The position numbers and the translations under genes are program-made. From Lysinibacillus fusiformis (GTDB taxonomy: Bacteria; Bacillota; Bacilli; Bacillales_A; Planococcaceae), in the NCBI RefSeq assembly GCF_002845985.1, contig NZ_PDFK01000003.1, positions 310,001 to 374,000 of the forward strand: 64,000 bases of DNA, given 5' to 3'. The notes below the pieces were generated by a model, which did no database searches, was not told the DNA's origin, and saw only the letters and a program-made list of their open reading frames with translations. Of this stretch, positions 6,977-16,458 are shown in pieces. Every line of letters starts with the position of its first letter. Position 1 is the first letter of the stretch.

Positions 6977-9274
6977 ATGACCTATACAAGCACACTCATT
7001 GGTTACCCGTATATCGGGGAAGATCGCGAATGGAAAAAAGCATTAGAAGCATTTTGGCGCAACGAGCTTTCTGAAGAGGATTTTGAGGATAGTTTAAAAA
7101 AAATCCGTTTAGCTAGAATTGACAAGCAGCTACAGCTTGGCATCGACATGGTGACAGTTGGCGATTTTACGTATTACGATAGAATGTTAGATACAGCATT
7201 AATGTTTGGTCTCATCCCAAAACGCTTTAACTGGCAGGGAGGGAAAGTAGATTTATCTACCTACTACAGCGTAGCAAGAGGGAATAAAACAGCTGTAGCT
7301 AGTGAGATGACAAAATGGTTTAATACAAACTATCACTATATTGTTCCTGAATACGAGGGACAGGCCTTGAAACTAACAGAAAATAAAGTGTTGGCCGATT
7401 TCTTAGAGGCGAAAGAAACGTACGGTATTATTGCAAAGCCAACATTGATTGGTCCCTATACATTCTGCAAGTTAACAAAAGGCTATAGCAAATTCACACA
7501 GGTTGAATACTTATTAGCTCTAATACCGCTCTATACGCAAGTATTAAAAGAATTAGTAGAGGCAGGTGCAAATTGGATTCAACTAGAAGAGCCATCACTT
7601 GTCACAACCCTTGATCCAGCAGACATCAAGCTTGTGCAAGAGATTTACGACCAGTTAGCCGTTGCGGTTCCAGAAGCGAAAATCATGCTGCAAACTTATT
7701 TTGAAGCATTATGCAGCTATGAAACATTGATTACATTGCCTGTAGAAGGATTTGGCCTAGACTTTGTTCATGGCTATAAAGGAAATATGGCGTCACTTCG
7801 TCAATATGGTTTCCCTCAGGACAAAGTATTGGCAGTCGGGGTTGTTAATGGACGTGATATTTGGCGTTCCAACTTAGCGGAGGTCAATGCTACAATTCAG
7901 GCAATTGAACATTTAAGTAATGCAGCAGAGCTATGGATTCAACCATCCAGCAATCTACAACATGTACCGATCACAACTGCTCTTGAAAATGAGATTGACC
8001 CTGTTCTGAAGCATGCTTTAGCCTTCGCAGATGAAAAGATTGTAGAAATCACGGAGCTAACTAAATGTAGACGAGATACAGAGGGTATCTTACAGCATAA
8101 TTTTTCTGAAAGTATGAAGGCAATTGAGGCTCTAAAAAACCATCCAATCCGTCAAAACAAGTTGATCCATCAAGCAGTTCAAACTGTGACAACGCAAGAT
8201 TTTGAACGACATAGTGAATTTGCTCAGCGTCAAAAGATGCAGCAGCAAGCGTTAGCGTTACCGCTATTCCCAACAACAACAATCGGAAGCTTCCCACAAT
8301 CTGATGAGGTGAAAAGGAATCGTAATGCTTGGCGTAAAAAACAATTATCGAATGAAGCCTACGAGGCATTTATAGAGCAGGAAACAAAACGCTGGATTAC
8401 GATACAAGAGGAACTAGATATCGATGTACTCGTTCACGGTGAATTTGAGCGTACAGACATGGTCGAATACTTTGGTGAAAAGCTGACTGGCTTTGCCTTT
8501 ACAAAAAAAGCATGGGTCGTTTCCTATGGCTCACGCTGTGTTAAGCCACCGATCATTTATGGAGATGTAGCGTGGTCTTCAGCAATAACTGTAAAAGAGT
8601 CAGCCTATGCTCAAAGCTTAACAAAGCGCTTTGTAAAAGGTATGCTGACAGGACCAGTGACGATATTAAATTGGTCCTTTGTACGAGACGATCTGTCACG
8701 TAAAGATGTCGCTTATCAAATTGCATTAGCACTTCGCAAAGAGGTTGAGGCACTCGAAAACGCAGGTATTTCAATTATTCAAGTGGATGAGCCAGCTCTA
8801 AGAGAAGGTTTACCGCTACGAAAAGAAGAATGGGGAGCTTACTTAGAATGGGCTGTTAATTCCTTTAAGCTGGCTACAGCTAGTGTCAAAGATGAAACAC
8901 AAATCCATACACATATGTGCTACTGCGAATTTAACGATTTCATCGAACCGATTAGTGCACTTGATGCAGACGTGATTTCCATTGAAACATCAAGAAGTCA
9001 CGGGGAGCTCATTACATCACTGCAAGGGCAACCTTATCAAAAGGGCATTGGCTTAGGCGTTTATGATATTCATAGTCCTCGTGTGCCAAGCAATGAAGAA
9101 ATGCTAACTATTATGAGAGATAGTTTACAGGTGTTAGATCCCCATCAATTTTGGGTGAACCCAGATTGTGGTTTAAAAACAAGAAAAGAAACTGAAACTG
9201 TTGCAGCTTTGGCTAATATGGTTGCTGCAACGAAAACATTACGCCAGGAAGTACAACAATCTATCTCGAGATAA
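6977..9274 (+). CDS. metE: Cobalamin-independent methionine synthase
   Basis: This 765-residue cytoplasmic enzyme transfers a methyl group from 5-methyltetrahydropteroyl-tri-glutamate to homocysteine without B12. The full two-barrel architecture is present: the N-terminal folate half begins IGYPYIGEDREWKKALEAFW and the C-terminal catalytic half contains FPTTTIGSFPQS. The zinc ligands are visible in HTHMCYC and NPDCGLKTR near the end. The length equals the usual 750-770 residues. AAAAGGAGAT supports the start. It is monocistronic behind a cobalamin riboswitch and terminator, so it should be made when B12 is scarce, standing in for B12-dependent MetH, which would lie elsewhere. Confidence 0.97.
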   Translation: MTYTSTLIGYPYIGEDREWKKALEAFWRNELSEEDFEDSLKKIRLARIDKQLQLGIDMVTVGDFTYYDRMLDTALMFGLIPKRFNWQGGKVDLSTYYSVARGNKTAVASEMTKWFNTNYHYIVPEYEGQALKLTENKVLADFLEAKETYGIIAKPTLIGPYTFCKLTKGYSKFTQVEYLLALIPLYTQVLKELVEAGANWIQLEEPSLVTTLDPADIKLVQEIYDQLAVAVPEAKIMLQTYFEALCSYETLITLPVEGFGLDFVHGYKGNMASLRQYGFPQDKVLAVGVVNGRDIWRSNLAEVNATIQAIEHLSNAAELWIQPSSNLQHVPITTALENEIDPVLKHALAFADEKIVEITELTKCRRDTEGILQHNFSESMKAIEALKNHPIRQNKLIHQAVQTVTTQDFERHSEFAQRQKMQQQALALPLFPTTTIGSFPQSDEVKRNRNAWRKKQLSNEAYEAFIEQETKRWITIQEELDIDVLVHGEFERTDMVEYFGEKLTGFAFTKKAWVVSYGSRCVKPPIIYGDVAWSSAITVKESAYAQSLTKRFVKGMLTGPVTILNWSFVRDDLSRKDVAYQIALALRKEVEALENAGISIIQVDEPALREGLPLRKEEWGAYLEWAVNSFKLATASVKDETQIHTHMCYCEFNDFIEPISALDADVISIETSRSHGELITSLQGQPYQKGIGLGVYDIHSPRVPSNEEMLTIMRDSLQVLDPHQFWVNPDCGLKTRKETETVAALANMVAATKTLRQEVQQSISR

Positions 9275-9327
9275 CGACATCATTTTATAAATCTACTACA
9301 ACTACTACATCTTCTCTCCGAAATACA

Positions 9328-9363
9328 ACAAAGACCAGGAAAAAATGGACCTGGTCTTTTGTT
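9328..9363 (+). terminator. Intrinsic terminator of metE
   Basis: AAGACCAGG / CCTGGTCTT arms with an AT-rich loop are followed by a T-run 60-85 nt after the metE stop codon. Confidence 0.88.
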
Positions 9364-9454
9364 GTTTCATTCTTTTAAGATTTTTATTATATTCAGAAAA
9401 TAAAATTGACGTGAACAATCGAGCATGTTATGTTTATAACGAATTTCATAGCGA

Positions 9455-9670
9455 TCATTACAAGTTTGAGTGAAAAAGACTTTCATTCAATTAAAAGGAA
9501 AATGGGTGTAAATCCCATGCTGTCCCGCAGCTGTAAATGAGGAGTTTTGTTTCAAATACCACTAAGTGATTACTTGGGAAGGTGAAGCAAAATCATGATT
9601 CATGAGCCAGAATGCCTGCTTGTAAGGAGATTCATTGATGATCTACGAAAGATAGGGAGATGGATGGAGG
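9455..9670 (+). promoter_or_regulatory. Cobalamin riboswitch 2 (nik operon)
   Basis: The core is recognisable as AAAAGGAAAATGGGTGTAAA, GCTGTCCCGCAGCTGTAA, CCACT...TGGGAAGG and GAGCCAGAATGCCTGC, followed by the CTACGAAAGATAGGGAG loop hairpin. It departs slightly from the consensus (GCAGCTGT rather than GCAACTGT; CAGAATGCCTGC rather than CAGGAGACCTGC) but keeps the spacing of the class. Confidence 0.88.
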
Positions 9671-9693
9671 CTTACTCATTGTAAGTTTTTCTG

Positions 9694-9726
9694 TCCTTAT
9701 TCTTTTTTAGAATAAGGTTTTTTTTA
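9694..9726 (+). terminator. Riboswitch-controlled terminator before nikA
   Basis: CCTTATTC (9695-9702) pairs with GAATAAGG (9710-9717) and is followed by eight T residues. Confidence 0.85.
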
Positions 9727-10026
9727 GTTTGATTCAGCAAATGTTTTTGTAGTAGCACATACAGAAGACTTCTTTTTCTATAGAAGAAGATAAATAGTCA
9801 ATGGCTGTTTAAATGCCCTCTGAACGTCAAAAAGCACCACGTCCTGTGGCAATGTCGGTGTGCCTAAAGCCTCTAGCGGATATCACAAACTTTGAAAAGG
9901 TGTCAGCACAATGCAAATCAACTTCTACTCGTTAGCTCGAAAAATTTGAACGCATTGTTGATACCTTCTTTCCATCTATCTATAACTAGATTCATTTGTA
10001 CCACGAATAGAGATAGGAGACAGAAA
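9727..10026 (+). other. Long 5' leader of the nik operon
   Basis: About 300 nt separate the riboswitch terminator from the nikA start. No convincing ORF is seen; the open frame from 9892 lacks a ribosome binding site and is only an upstream extension of nikA. At 9868-9892 the sequence TAAAGCCTCTAGCGGATATC is nearly identical (differences are all transitions) to the start of the repeat element at 20246, suggesting a partial copy. Confidence 0.5.
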
Positions 10027-11640
10027 ATGAGATTGACTAAGTATGTACTTCCCTTCATCCTTGTGTTAACTTTCAGCTTACTTGCTGGTTGTACAAGCAC
10101 AGATCAAGAAAAGGGAGAGACAGGAACACAGCAAACAAATGAAAAAATGATAACAATTGGGTGGCCATTAGATGTCGGCCCATTGAACCCCCATACATAT
10201 TTACCCAATCAAATGACCGCACAAGCGATGGTCTATGAATCCTTGGTGGAATACAACGACGATGGAACTGTTAGTCCAAAGCTAGCAGAAAGCTGGGACA
10301 TATCAGAAGATAAAACGACTTATACTTTTCATTTAAGAAAAGGTGTTAAGTATTCAGACGGAACTGCGTTTAATGCAGATAATGTGATTCGTAATTTCAA
10401 TGCAGTATTAGCGGATCGGGAAATGCATTCTTGGATGGGTATGGTCAACCATATGAAAGAGGTTGTGAAAGTGGATGATTTTACAATTCGCTTGCAATTA
10501 GATGAACCTTATTATCCTGTCTTAAACGAGCTTGCCTTTGTAAGACCATTCCGTTTTTTAGGGGCTAATGGATTTCCAGCCGGAGATGCGACACAAGATT
10601 CGATCAAGGCACCTATTGGAACAGGTCCATGGGTATTAACCGAGTACAAAAAAGATGAATATGCTTTATTTAGTCGCAACGAAAACTATTGGGGAGAAAA
10701 GCCTCTCGTAAAACAAATTAAAGTTAAAATTATCCCAGATTCAGAATCGATTTCATTAGCATTTGAAAACGAGGAATTAGATTTAATTTATGGTCGTGGC
10801 ATCATTAGTTTAGATAACTATACGTATTTAAAAGATAGCAGTAAATACAAAACCGCTACCTCTGAGCCTTTGTCTACGAAAGCGTTACTCTTCAATACTC
10901 AGTCGGGTCCGTTAGCCGAATTAAAGGTTCGTCAGGCCATTCAATATGCTATCAATAAGGAACAAATGGTTGACAGTATTACACATGGTACAGAAAAAGT
11001 GGCTAACACATTATTTTGGGATGCCATTCCTTATGCCAATATAGAGTTAGCGCCAATCTTATATAATCCTGAAAAAGCGCAGCAACTACTAGATGAGGCA
11101 GGGTGGACGTTACAGAAGGGCGAAAAAATTCGTTCGAAAAACGGGCAACCATTATCATTAGATTTAATCTACATCGCAACAGATGCAATCCAAAAGCCAA
11201 TGGCGGAATTAATGCAAGGTGAACTAGCAAAAATAGGGGTACAGTTGAATTTAGAAGGTGCAGATGTGATGGTCGGTCTTCAAAAATTAATGGATGATCA
11301 GGTGGATATTAATTTCTGGCGTACAAACGGACCACCAACCGACCCACATAGCTTTGCAAATGAGTCAGCTACGCCAAATGCTAGTGGTGTTTATGAGGCA
11401 AAATTAGGCTTACCTAACGCCACAGACATCGATACGAAAATCCATCAATTATTAGTGGGAACAGATGAAGAGGAACGAGTGCAGCTTTACACGGATATTT
11501 TATCCATATTCCATGATCAAGCACTTTTCTATCCTATCTCTTACGAAACAAATAATGTAATTTATCAACCATATATGAAGGATTTTGCTCCACGTGCATC
11601 TGAATATGATATTCCCTATGCACAAATGGATAAAGAGTAA
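10027..11640 (+). CDS. nikA: Nickel/cobalt-type ABC transporter substrate-binding lipoprotein
   Basis: This 537-residue lipoprotein binds the substrate outside the membrane for the NikBCDE importer. A signal peptide ends in the lipobox LLAGC with the acylated Cys at residue 22. The body closely follows the E. coli NikA pattern: VGPLNPHTYLPNQMTAQAMV, PIGTGPWVLTEYKKDEY and FSRNENYWGEKP. The ATG at 10027 is chosen because AGGAGA lies 6 nt upstream and it starts the signal peptide. A B12 riboswitch governs the operon, which points to cobalt (needed for B12) as the physiological metal, although nickel cannot be excluded. A hairpin after the gene may favour higher expression than the permeases. Confidence 0.9.
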   Translation: MRLTKYVLPFILVLTFSLLAGCTSTDQEKGETGTQQTNEKMITIGWPLDVGPLNPHTYLPNQMTAQAMVYESLVEYNDDGTVSPKLAESWDISEDKTTYTFHLRKGVKYSDGTAFNADNVIRNFNAVLADREMHSWMGMVNHMKEVVKVDDFTIRLQLDEPYYPVLNELAFVRPFRFLGANGFPAGDATQDSIKAPIGTGPWVLTEYKKDEYALFSRNENYWGEKPLVKQIKVKIIPDSESISLAFENEELDLIYGRGIISLDNYTYLKDSSKYKTATSEPLSTKALLFNTQSGPLAELKVRQAIQYAINKEQMVDSITHGTEKVANTLFWDAIPYANIELAPILYNPEKAQQLLDEAGWTLQKGEKIRSKNGQPLSLDLIYIATDAIQKPMAELMQGELAKIGVQLNLEGADVMVGLQKLMDDQVDINFWRTNGPPTDPHSFANESATPNASGVYEAKLGLPNATDIDTKIHQLLVGTDEEERVQLYTDILSIFHDQALFYPISYETNNVIYQPYMKDFAPRASEYDIPYAQMDKE

Positions 11641-11644
11641 TAAA

Positions 11645-11682
11645 AAAGAGAGAGTATGTCTTGCAAAGACAGCTCTCTCTTT
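11645..11682 (+). terminator. Intercistronic hairpin between nikA and nikB
   Basis: AAAGAGAGAG pairs with CTCTCTCTTT just after nikA. It is probably a partial terminator or mRNA-stabilising stem that lets the binding protein be made in excess. Confidence 0.65.
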
Positions 11683-11710
11683 ATCATAGGAGTGAGTAGG
11701 AAGTGACAGC

Positions 11711-12664
11711 ATGTATGAATCGACATGGATGTTTTGTTTAAAAAGAATTTTGACTTTGCCGTTTGTCTTACTAGGAGTTTCCATCCTAACCTTTGTATTT
11801 ATTCGTTTTGTACCGATAGAGCCTGCTGAGGTCATCCTACGATTGGCAAGAGTTGCTCCAACCGAGGAAGCTGTTCAGGCATTACGCGAAGAACTAGGGA
11901 CGGACAAACCTTTCGTTCTTCAATATTTGCTATGGGGAAAAGGCGTTTTACAGCTAGATTTTGGTACATCCTTTGTGAGTAAATTACCAGTAGCACATGA
12001 GCTATTCGCGAAATTACCTGCAACAATTGAATTAGCTCTTGCCGCATTTGTCCTCATTTTAGTATTCAGTATACCATTAGGGATTATGAGTGCATTGTCT
12101 AAGTATGCCATCATCGATAAAATCATTAGATTCTTTAGCATATTGAGCGTATCCATTCCAACATTTTGGTTAGGTTTCCTACTGCTCTATCTATTTAGCT
12201 TAAAATTAGGGCTCTTTCCGACAAACGGAAAGGGCACACTCGCTCATTTAGTTTTACCAGCCTTCGCACTGGCATTGCCAACCATTGGTCTGTTCATCCA
12301 GTTTATTCGTTCCACTATCCAGGAAGAATTACAGCAGCAATATGTTCAATATGCGCAGCTAAGAGGATTAAAAAATTCTGTAATCCTCAAACGTCATGTG
12401 TTACGAAATGCTGCCATACCTTTGACTTCCTTATTAGGTATGACGCTCGGTAGTTTACTAGGTGGAGCTGTAATTGTGGAGCAAGTTTTTAGTTGGCCAG
12501 GACTCGGTAGGTATTTAATCGAATCCATTACGAACAGGGATTACCCCGTTGTACAATGCTATGTATTGATTATTGCTGTGATCTATGTGTTGACCAATCT
12601 ATGCACAGATGTATTGCATCGTCTATTGGACCCTCATCTGATGATGAAGGACAGGAGAGATTGA
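11711..12664 (+). CDS. nikB: Nickel/cobalt-type ABC transporter permease
   Basis: This 317-residue inner-membrane permease of the Opp/Nik class is predicted to have six membrane helices, starting with a long hydrophobic segment at about residues 10-30. The EAA-type cytoplasmic loop contacting the ATPases is around AQLRGLKNSVILKRHVLRNA. The start at 11711 follows AGGAAGTG with good spacing. It is followed after one base by nikC. With NikC it forms the translocation channel for the metal complex delivered by NikA. Confidence 0.9.
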   Translation: MYESTWMFCLKRILTLPFVLLGVSILTFVFIRFVPIEPAEVILRLARVAPTEEAVQALREELGTDKPFVLQYLLWGKGVLQLDFGTSFVSKLPVAHELFAKLPATIELALAAFVLILVFSIPLGIMSALSKYAIIDKIIRFFSILSVSIPTFWLGFLLLYLFSLKLGLFPTNGKGTLAHLVLPAFALALPTIGLFIQFIRSTIQEELQQQYVQYAQLRGLKNSVILKRHVLRNAAIPLTSLLGMTLGSLLGGAVIVEQVFSWPGLGRYLIESITNRDYPVVQCYVLIIAVIYVLTNLCTDVLHRLLDPHLMMKDRRD

Positions 12665-12665
12665 C

Positions 12666-13478
12666 ATGAAGCGATTACGAAAAAGAAGAGATCCTATTCT
12701 AGGGTTATTTAGCTTATCCCTCCTTGTAATCATTGTCTTACTGGGATTGTTTGCACCCATTTTAATGCCACATGATCCGTTAGCTGTCGATATAACTAAG
12801 AAATTTTTAGCCCCTTCCTGGGATTACCCATTCGGTACAGATCACTTAGGAAGATGCGTCTTTTCTCGCATGCTTTTAGGTATTCGCTATTCATTAGGAT
12901 CCGCACTCTTCATTCAAGTCGTTGCTATTGTTTTAGCTGTCCTACTTGGTGCCTTTGTAGCGTTGAAAAGAGGTATAATCGATGTGGTATTTATTCGAAT
13001 ATGTGATGTTTTATTAGCTTTTCCGACACTGGTACTTGCATTTGGACTTTTAGGTGTATTAGGCCCTAGCTTAAAAAATGTTTTAATAGCCCTTATTTTT
13101 ACACAGCTTATTTATTACTCCAGAATGGTTCGAAGTTTATGTATTGGGATGAATGAAAAAGACTTTATTCAAGCTGCTAGGATTACTGGCACTACAGGCA
13201 TTAAATTAATCATTCGCCATTATATCCCTAACATACTACCAGCTATTGTCACGATTGTGGCGTTAGATATCGGGAAAGTCATTTTAGAAATCGCTGGCTT
13301 TTCCTTTATAGGTCTGGGCGTGCAGTCGCCGATTCCAGAATGGGGCATGATGGTAAATGAAGGGAAACAATATATCCGTCAGCATCCCGATTTAATGCTT
13401 TATCCTGGGCTTGCCATTGTCCTAGTGGTGTTATTCTTTAATCATTTAGCCAATCGTTTAAAGAAGTTTGATTCGTGA
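12666..13478 (+). CDS. nikC: Nickel/cobalt-type ABC transporter permease
   Basis: This 270-residue second permease subunit has an N-terminal helix (LGLFSLSLLVIIVLLGLF), the conserved HPLA/HDPLAVDI and FGTDHLGRCVFSRML motifs of the DppC/NikC family, and an EAA loop around AARITGTTGIKLIIRHY. It is translated from an ATG preceded by AGGAGAG, one base after nikB. It pairs with NikB to form the membrane channel. Confidence 0.9.
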   Translation: MKRLRKRRDPILGLFSLSLLVIIVLLGLFAPILMPHDPLAVDITKKFLAPSWDYPFGTDHLGRCVFSRMLLGIRYSLGSALFIQVVAIVLAVLLGAFVALKRGIIDVVFIRICDVLLAFPTLVLAFGLLGVLGPSLKNVLIALIFTQLIYYSRMVRSLCIGMNEKDFIQAARITGTTGIKLIIRHYIPNILPAIVTIVALDIGKVILEIAGFSFIGLGVQSPIPEWGMMVNEGKQYIRQHPDLMLYPGLAIVLVVLFFNHLANRLKKFDS

Positions 13479-13489
13479 AGGGGGAAGTT

Positions 13490-14263
13490 ATGGAGAAGGT
13501 TTTAGAAGTGAAAGATTTAAACGTCAAAATTGGGGAGAAAAATGTATTATCCACTATCAATCTGACAGCCTATAAAGGGCGTGTCTTAGGAATCATAGGA
13601 GAAAGTGGTAGTGGCAAGACCATGCTTTGCCATGCCATCATGCAAACATTACCATCTATCGCACAGGTGACACAAGGGGAGGTTCTTTATCAGCAGGAAA
13701 ATTTAATGAATGTTTCAGCTACTCAATTAAGAGCATATCGTGGGCGGCATCTTTCGATGATTTTGCAAAATCCATCCGCTGCCTTCGATCGTATCCAAAC
13801 GATTGAAGGCCATTTCAGAGAAACATTAAAGGCACACTTTAAGCTGACCAAAAAAGAAATGAGACAAATAGCTCTTGATGCCTTACATAAAGTGCATTTA
13901 CCAAATCCAGAGCAGCTTTTACATTATTATCCTTTTCAGTTGAGTGGTGGCATGCTACAGCGAGTGATGATTGCCTTATCATTGGCGCTACAAGCCTCCC
14001 TCTATATTGCTGATGAACCAACGACAGCTCTTGATACGATCAATCAAAAACAAGTATTAACACTATTTGATCGTATTCGCGTAGAAACAGAAGCTGCCAT
14101 ACTTCTTGTTACACATGATTTAGGTGTTATTGCTGAACTAGCTGACGATGTGGCTGTTATGTATCAAGGAAAAATCATTGAGCAAACGAATGTCTATGAT
14201 TTCTTTGATGCACCTCAGCATGCCTATACAAAGAAACTATTACAAGCAAGAATGCTATTTTAG
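13490..14263 (+). CDS. nikD: Nickel/cobalt-type ABC transporter ATPase
   Basis: This 257-residue ATPase has Walker A GESGSGKTM, signature LSGGMLQRV, Walker B ASLYIADEPTTALD and the switch His in LLVTHDLG. The ATG at 13490 is chosen over the GTG at 13475 because AAGGGGG at 13478-13484 precedes it. It works with NikE as the heterodimeric motor of the importer and lies in the same transcript, 11 nt after nikC. Confidence 0.9.
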   Translation: MEKVLEVKDLNVKIGEKNVLSTINLTAYKGRVLGIIGESGSGKTMLCHAIMQTLPSIAQVTQGEVLYQQENLMNVSATQLRAYRGRHLSMILQNPSAAFDRIQTIEGHFRETLKAHFKLTKKEMRQIALDALHKVHLPNPEQLLHYYPFQLSGGMLQRVMIALSLALQASLYIADEPTTALDTINQKQVLTLFDRIRVETEAAILLVTHDLGVIAELADDVAVMYQGKIIEQTNVYDFFDAPQHAYTKKLLQARMLF

Positions 14264-14273
14264 AGGTGAAAAA

Positions 14274-15074
14274 ATGACGCTGCTAGACGTGAAAAATATT
14301 GATATGCATTACGCTCAAAGACCATTTCTATTCCAGCGTAAGCAGGAAGTTCCCGTATTACAGAAGGTGTCATTCTCACTTCAGGAGGGGGAATGTCTAG
14401 GAATAGTCGGTCAAAGTGGTTCAGGAAAAAGCACATTAGGTCGTATCATTTTAGGAATCGAACGACCAACAAACGGGGAGTTACTCTTTCAAGGTGTCAA
14501 TTTATACGAAGCACCAAGCAAGCATAAAAAAAGAATACGTAGAGATTTACAGGCAGTTTTTCAAAATAGCTATCATTCATTTAATCCGAAGCAGACGATT
14601 TTTGAAATACTCGAAGAACCGTTTCTGAATTTTGAGCATTTTAGCAAAACAGAGCGACAACATAAAGTAAGGGAATTACTAGACTGTGTAGAGTTAGAGA
14701 GGGCAATGGCTCAAAACTATCCTTCGCAGCTTAGTGGGGGGCAACAGCAACGAGTCAACATCGCTAGAGCTCTTGCGCTAAAGCCAAAATTAATTGTCTT
14801 AGATGAAGCGATTAGCAGTCTTGATATGATTTTACAAAAAAAGATTATACAATTACTACAAACACTTCAAAAAGAGCGACAGCTTGCTTACATTTTCATT
14901 TCGCATGATTTACAGGCAACACGTTTTATGTCAGACCGTATCCTTGTCATGCAGCATGGTCGGCTAGTGGAGGAGATTGGCAAGGATGGAGCATATGAGC
15001 ATCCTGCTTCACAACAATTATATCATGCTATTTTGCCTTCACACCCGCGAGAAAGAAAACATAAAACGAAATGA
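14274..15074 (+). CDS. nikE: Nickel/cobalt-type ABC transporter ATPase
   Basis: This 266-residue second ATPase of the importer has Walker A GQSGSGKST, signature LSGGQQQRV, Walker B LIVLDEAISSLD and the switch His in FISHDLQ. The start at 14274 follows TAGAGGTG, which overlaps the nikD stop codon; a longer in-frame reading from 14148 would overlap nikD by more than 100 nt and is rejected. This is the last gene of the operon and precedes a terminator. Confidence 0.9.
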   Translation: MTLLDVKNIDMHYAQRPFLFQRKQEVPVLQKVSFSLQEGECLGIVGQSGSGKSTLGRIILGIERPTNGELLFQGVNLYEAPSKHKKRIRRDLQAVFQNSYHSFNPKQTIFEILEEPFLNFEHFSKTERQHKVRELLDCVELERAMAQNYPSQLSGGQQQRVNIARALALKPKLIVLDEAISSLDMILQKKIIQLLQTLQKERQLAYIFISHDLQATRFMSDRILVMQHGRLVEEIGKDGAYEHPASQQLYHAILPSHPRERKHKTK

Positions 15075-15187
15075 TCATAATATAGAAAACACGTATACAA
15101 TGGTCATGGAGGTATGGGCTGGTAATGATAGAGGCCAGTTGGATTACCTCATTTGCTCCAAACATTAGTAAGAGTCATCTATTAAAG

Positions 15188-15222
15188 AAACGCCATTTTG
15201 CATTAGAATGGTGTTTTTCTTT
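15188..15222 (+). terminator. Intrinsic terminator of the nik operon
   Basis: AACGCCATT / AATGGTGTT arms are followed by TTTTTCTTTTT. Confidence 0.85.
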
Positions 15223-15346
15223 TTATTAATAATATTAATCAGGTAATTAACTTTATTGATATTTTCATTGAATAAATTAATTTTATTATTTACTTTTTTA
15301 AATTATTTGGTATATAATCAATTTAACTTAAAGGAAGGAGTTCACT

Positions 15347-15712
15347 ATGGCTTATCAAGTAATCACAAATTGTCCTGTCTGCAGTAAAACATTGAAAATT
15401 ACGAAGTTACAGTGTTCTCATTGTCAAACGACGATTGAAAATGAGTTTGAATTGTCGAAGCTAGCATCCTTACCACAGGATCAGCTTCATTTTGTGGAAG
15501 TATTTTTAACATGTCGAGGGAATATTAAGGAAGTAGAAAAGGAACTGGGCATTTCGTACCCAACTGTGCGAGGCAAGCTAAATGACATTATCTCATCCCT
15601 TGGCTATGTCCAAAAGAAGAAAAATGAAGTAGACGAGAAAAAAATTGTAAGCATGTTGGAAAATGGCGAAATCACAACTGATGAGGCCATAAAGCTCTTA
15701 AAAGACGAATAG
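15347..15712 (+). CDS. DUF2089-family zinc-ribbon/HTH protein
   Basis: This 121-residue protein starts with a zinc ribbon (CPVC at residues 9-12 and CSHC at 23-26) followed by a helix-turn-helix-like segment (GNIKEVEKELGISYPTVRGK) and a short C-terminal SHOCT-like helix pair (SMLENGEITTDEAIKLL). The composition indicates a DNA-binding regulator, probably of the two following genes with which it shares a transcript. AAGGAAGGAG precedes the start. A promoter-like TTGGTATATAATC lies just upstream. The target and signal are unknown. Confidence 0.8.
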   Translation: MAYQVITNCPVCSKTLKITKLQCSHCQTTIENEFELSKLASLPQDQLHFVEVFLTCRGNIKEVEKELGISYPTVRGKLNDIISSLGYVQKKKNEVDEKKIVSMLENGEITTDEAIKLLKDE

Positions 15713-15725
15713 GGAGGAATGCTAC

Positions 15726-16112
15726 ATGAAAGAGGAAATTACTAAAGTGTTAACCATGATTCAAGAGGGAAAAATTGATGCTGATAAAGGGTCAGAGCTG
15801 ATTCAAGTGTTACAAGAGAAAGAGGAGTCAGGTAATAAATTTCTGGAAAAAACGAAGTATTTAGATAAAACGTTAAAGGTTCGTGTGGTGTCCACTGAAA
15901 ATGATAATGTCACTGTGAATTTGCCTATAAAACTTGTCAAGGCTGTGTTAATGGCTGGACACAGTATCGCTGCGAGTATTCCGCAATCGGAAAAATACGT
16001 GAAAGATATCGATATCAATCTTCTTCTTGAAGCCATCGAAAATGAATTAGATGGACAAATTGTGGACATAAAATCGGCAAACGGAGATACCGTTTCAGTT
16101 TTCATTGAGTAG
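15726..16112 (+). CDS. SHOCT-like/YvlB-type protein
   Basis: This 128-residue cytoplasmic protein begins with a SHOCT-like helical pair (VLTMIQEGKIDADKGSELIQVL) that resembles the C-terminal tail of the preceding DUF2089 protein. The rest, with repeated beta segments (LKVRVVSTENDNVTVNLPIK and VDIKSANGDTVSVFIE), resembles bacterial adhesin-like YvlB/DUF4097 repeats. It follows the regulator after 13 nt with a GGGAGG ribosome binding site. The function is unknown; a role in envelope stress is plausible by analogy with yvlABCD of B. subtilis. Confidence 0.65.
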   Translation: MKEEITKVLTMIQEGKIDADKGSELIQVLQEKEESGNKFLEKTKYLDKTLKVRVVSTENDNVTVNLPIKLVKAVLMAGHSIAASIPQSEKYVKDIDINLLLEAIENELDGQIVDIKSANGDTVSVFIE

Positions 16113-16121
16113 AGGCGACTT

Positions 16122-16403
16122 ATGATGCATGTAAAAGTGAAAGCAAAAGACGTTCGCTTTACCGTTCCTGTTCCATATGCTGTGCTAACCATTGTTCTTT
16201 CCATTTTGACTTCAAAATGGATTCAGCAAAGTGTCAACAAATGGACAAAGGCATACTTCGACAGAAAAAAAATCGACTTTTCCTTTCCATTCATTGACAA
16301 AGAAATGCTCAAGCCTATTATCAAGGAACTACAAAATTATAAAGGGCTCGTGCTAGTAGATGTCAAGGCACAAGACGGTACAGAGGTTAAGGTTAGACTG
16401 TAA
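16122..16403 (+). CDS. Small membrane-associated hypothetical protein
   Basis: This 93-residue protein has one hydrophobic segment at about residues 17-33 (VPYAVLTIVLSILTS) between two polar parts. The C-terminal VLVDVKAQDGTEVKVRL echoes the C-terminus of the preceding protein, so the two may share an ancestral repeat. It starts 9 nt after its neighbour and is the third gene of the same cassette. No family is recognised. Confidence 0.6.
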   Translation: MMHVKVKAKDVRFTVPVPYAVLTIVLSILTSKWIQQSVNKWTKAYFDRKKIDFSFPFIDKEMLKPIIKELQNYKGLVLVDVKAQDGTEVKVRL

Positions 16404-16422
16404 TAGCCTAATAGTTAAGATG

Positions 16423-16456
16423 AGAGCATGTTTTCATAAAAAGCATGCTCTTTGTT
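16423..16456 (+). terminator. Intrinsic terminator of the DUF2089 cassette
   Basis: AGAGCATG (16423-16430) pairs with CATGCTCT (16444-16451) and a T-rich tail follows. Confidence 0.8.
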
Positions 16457-16458
16457 AT

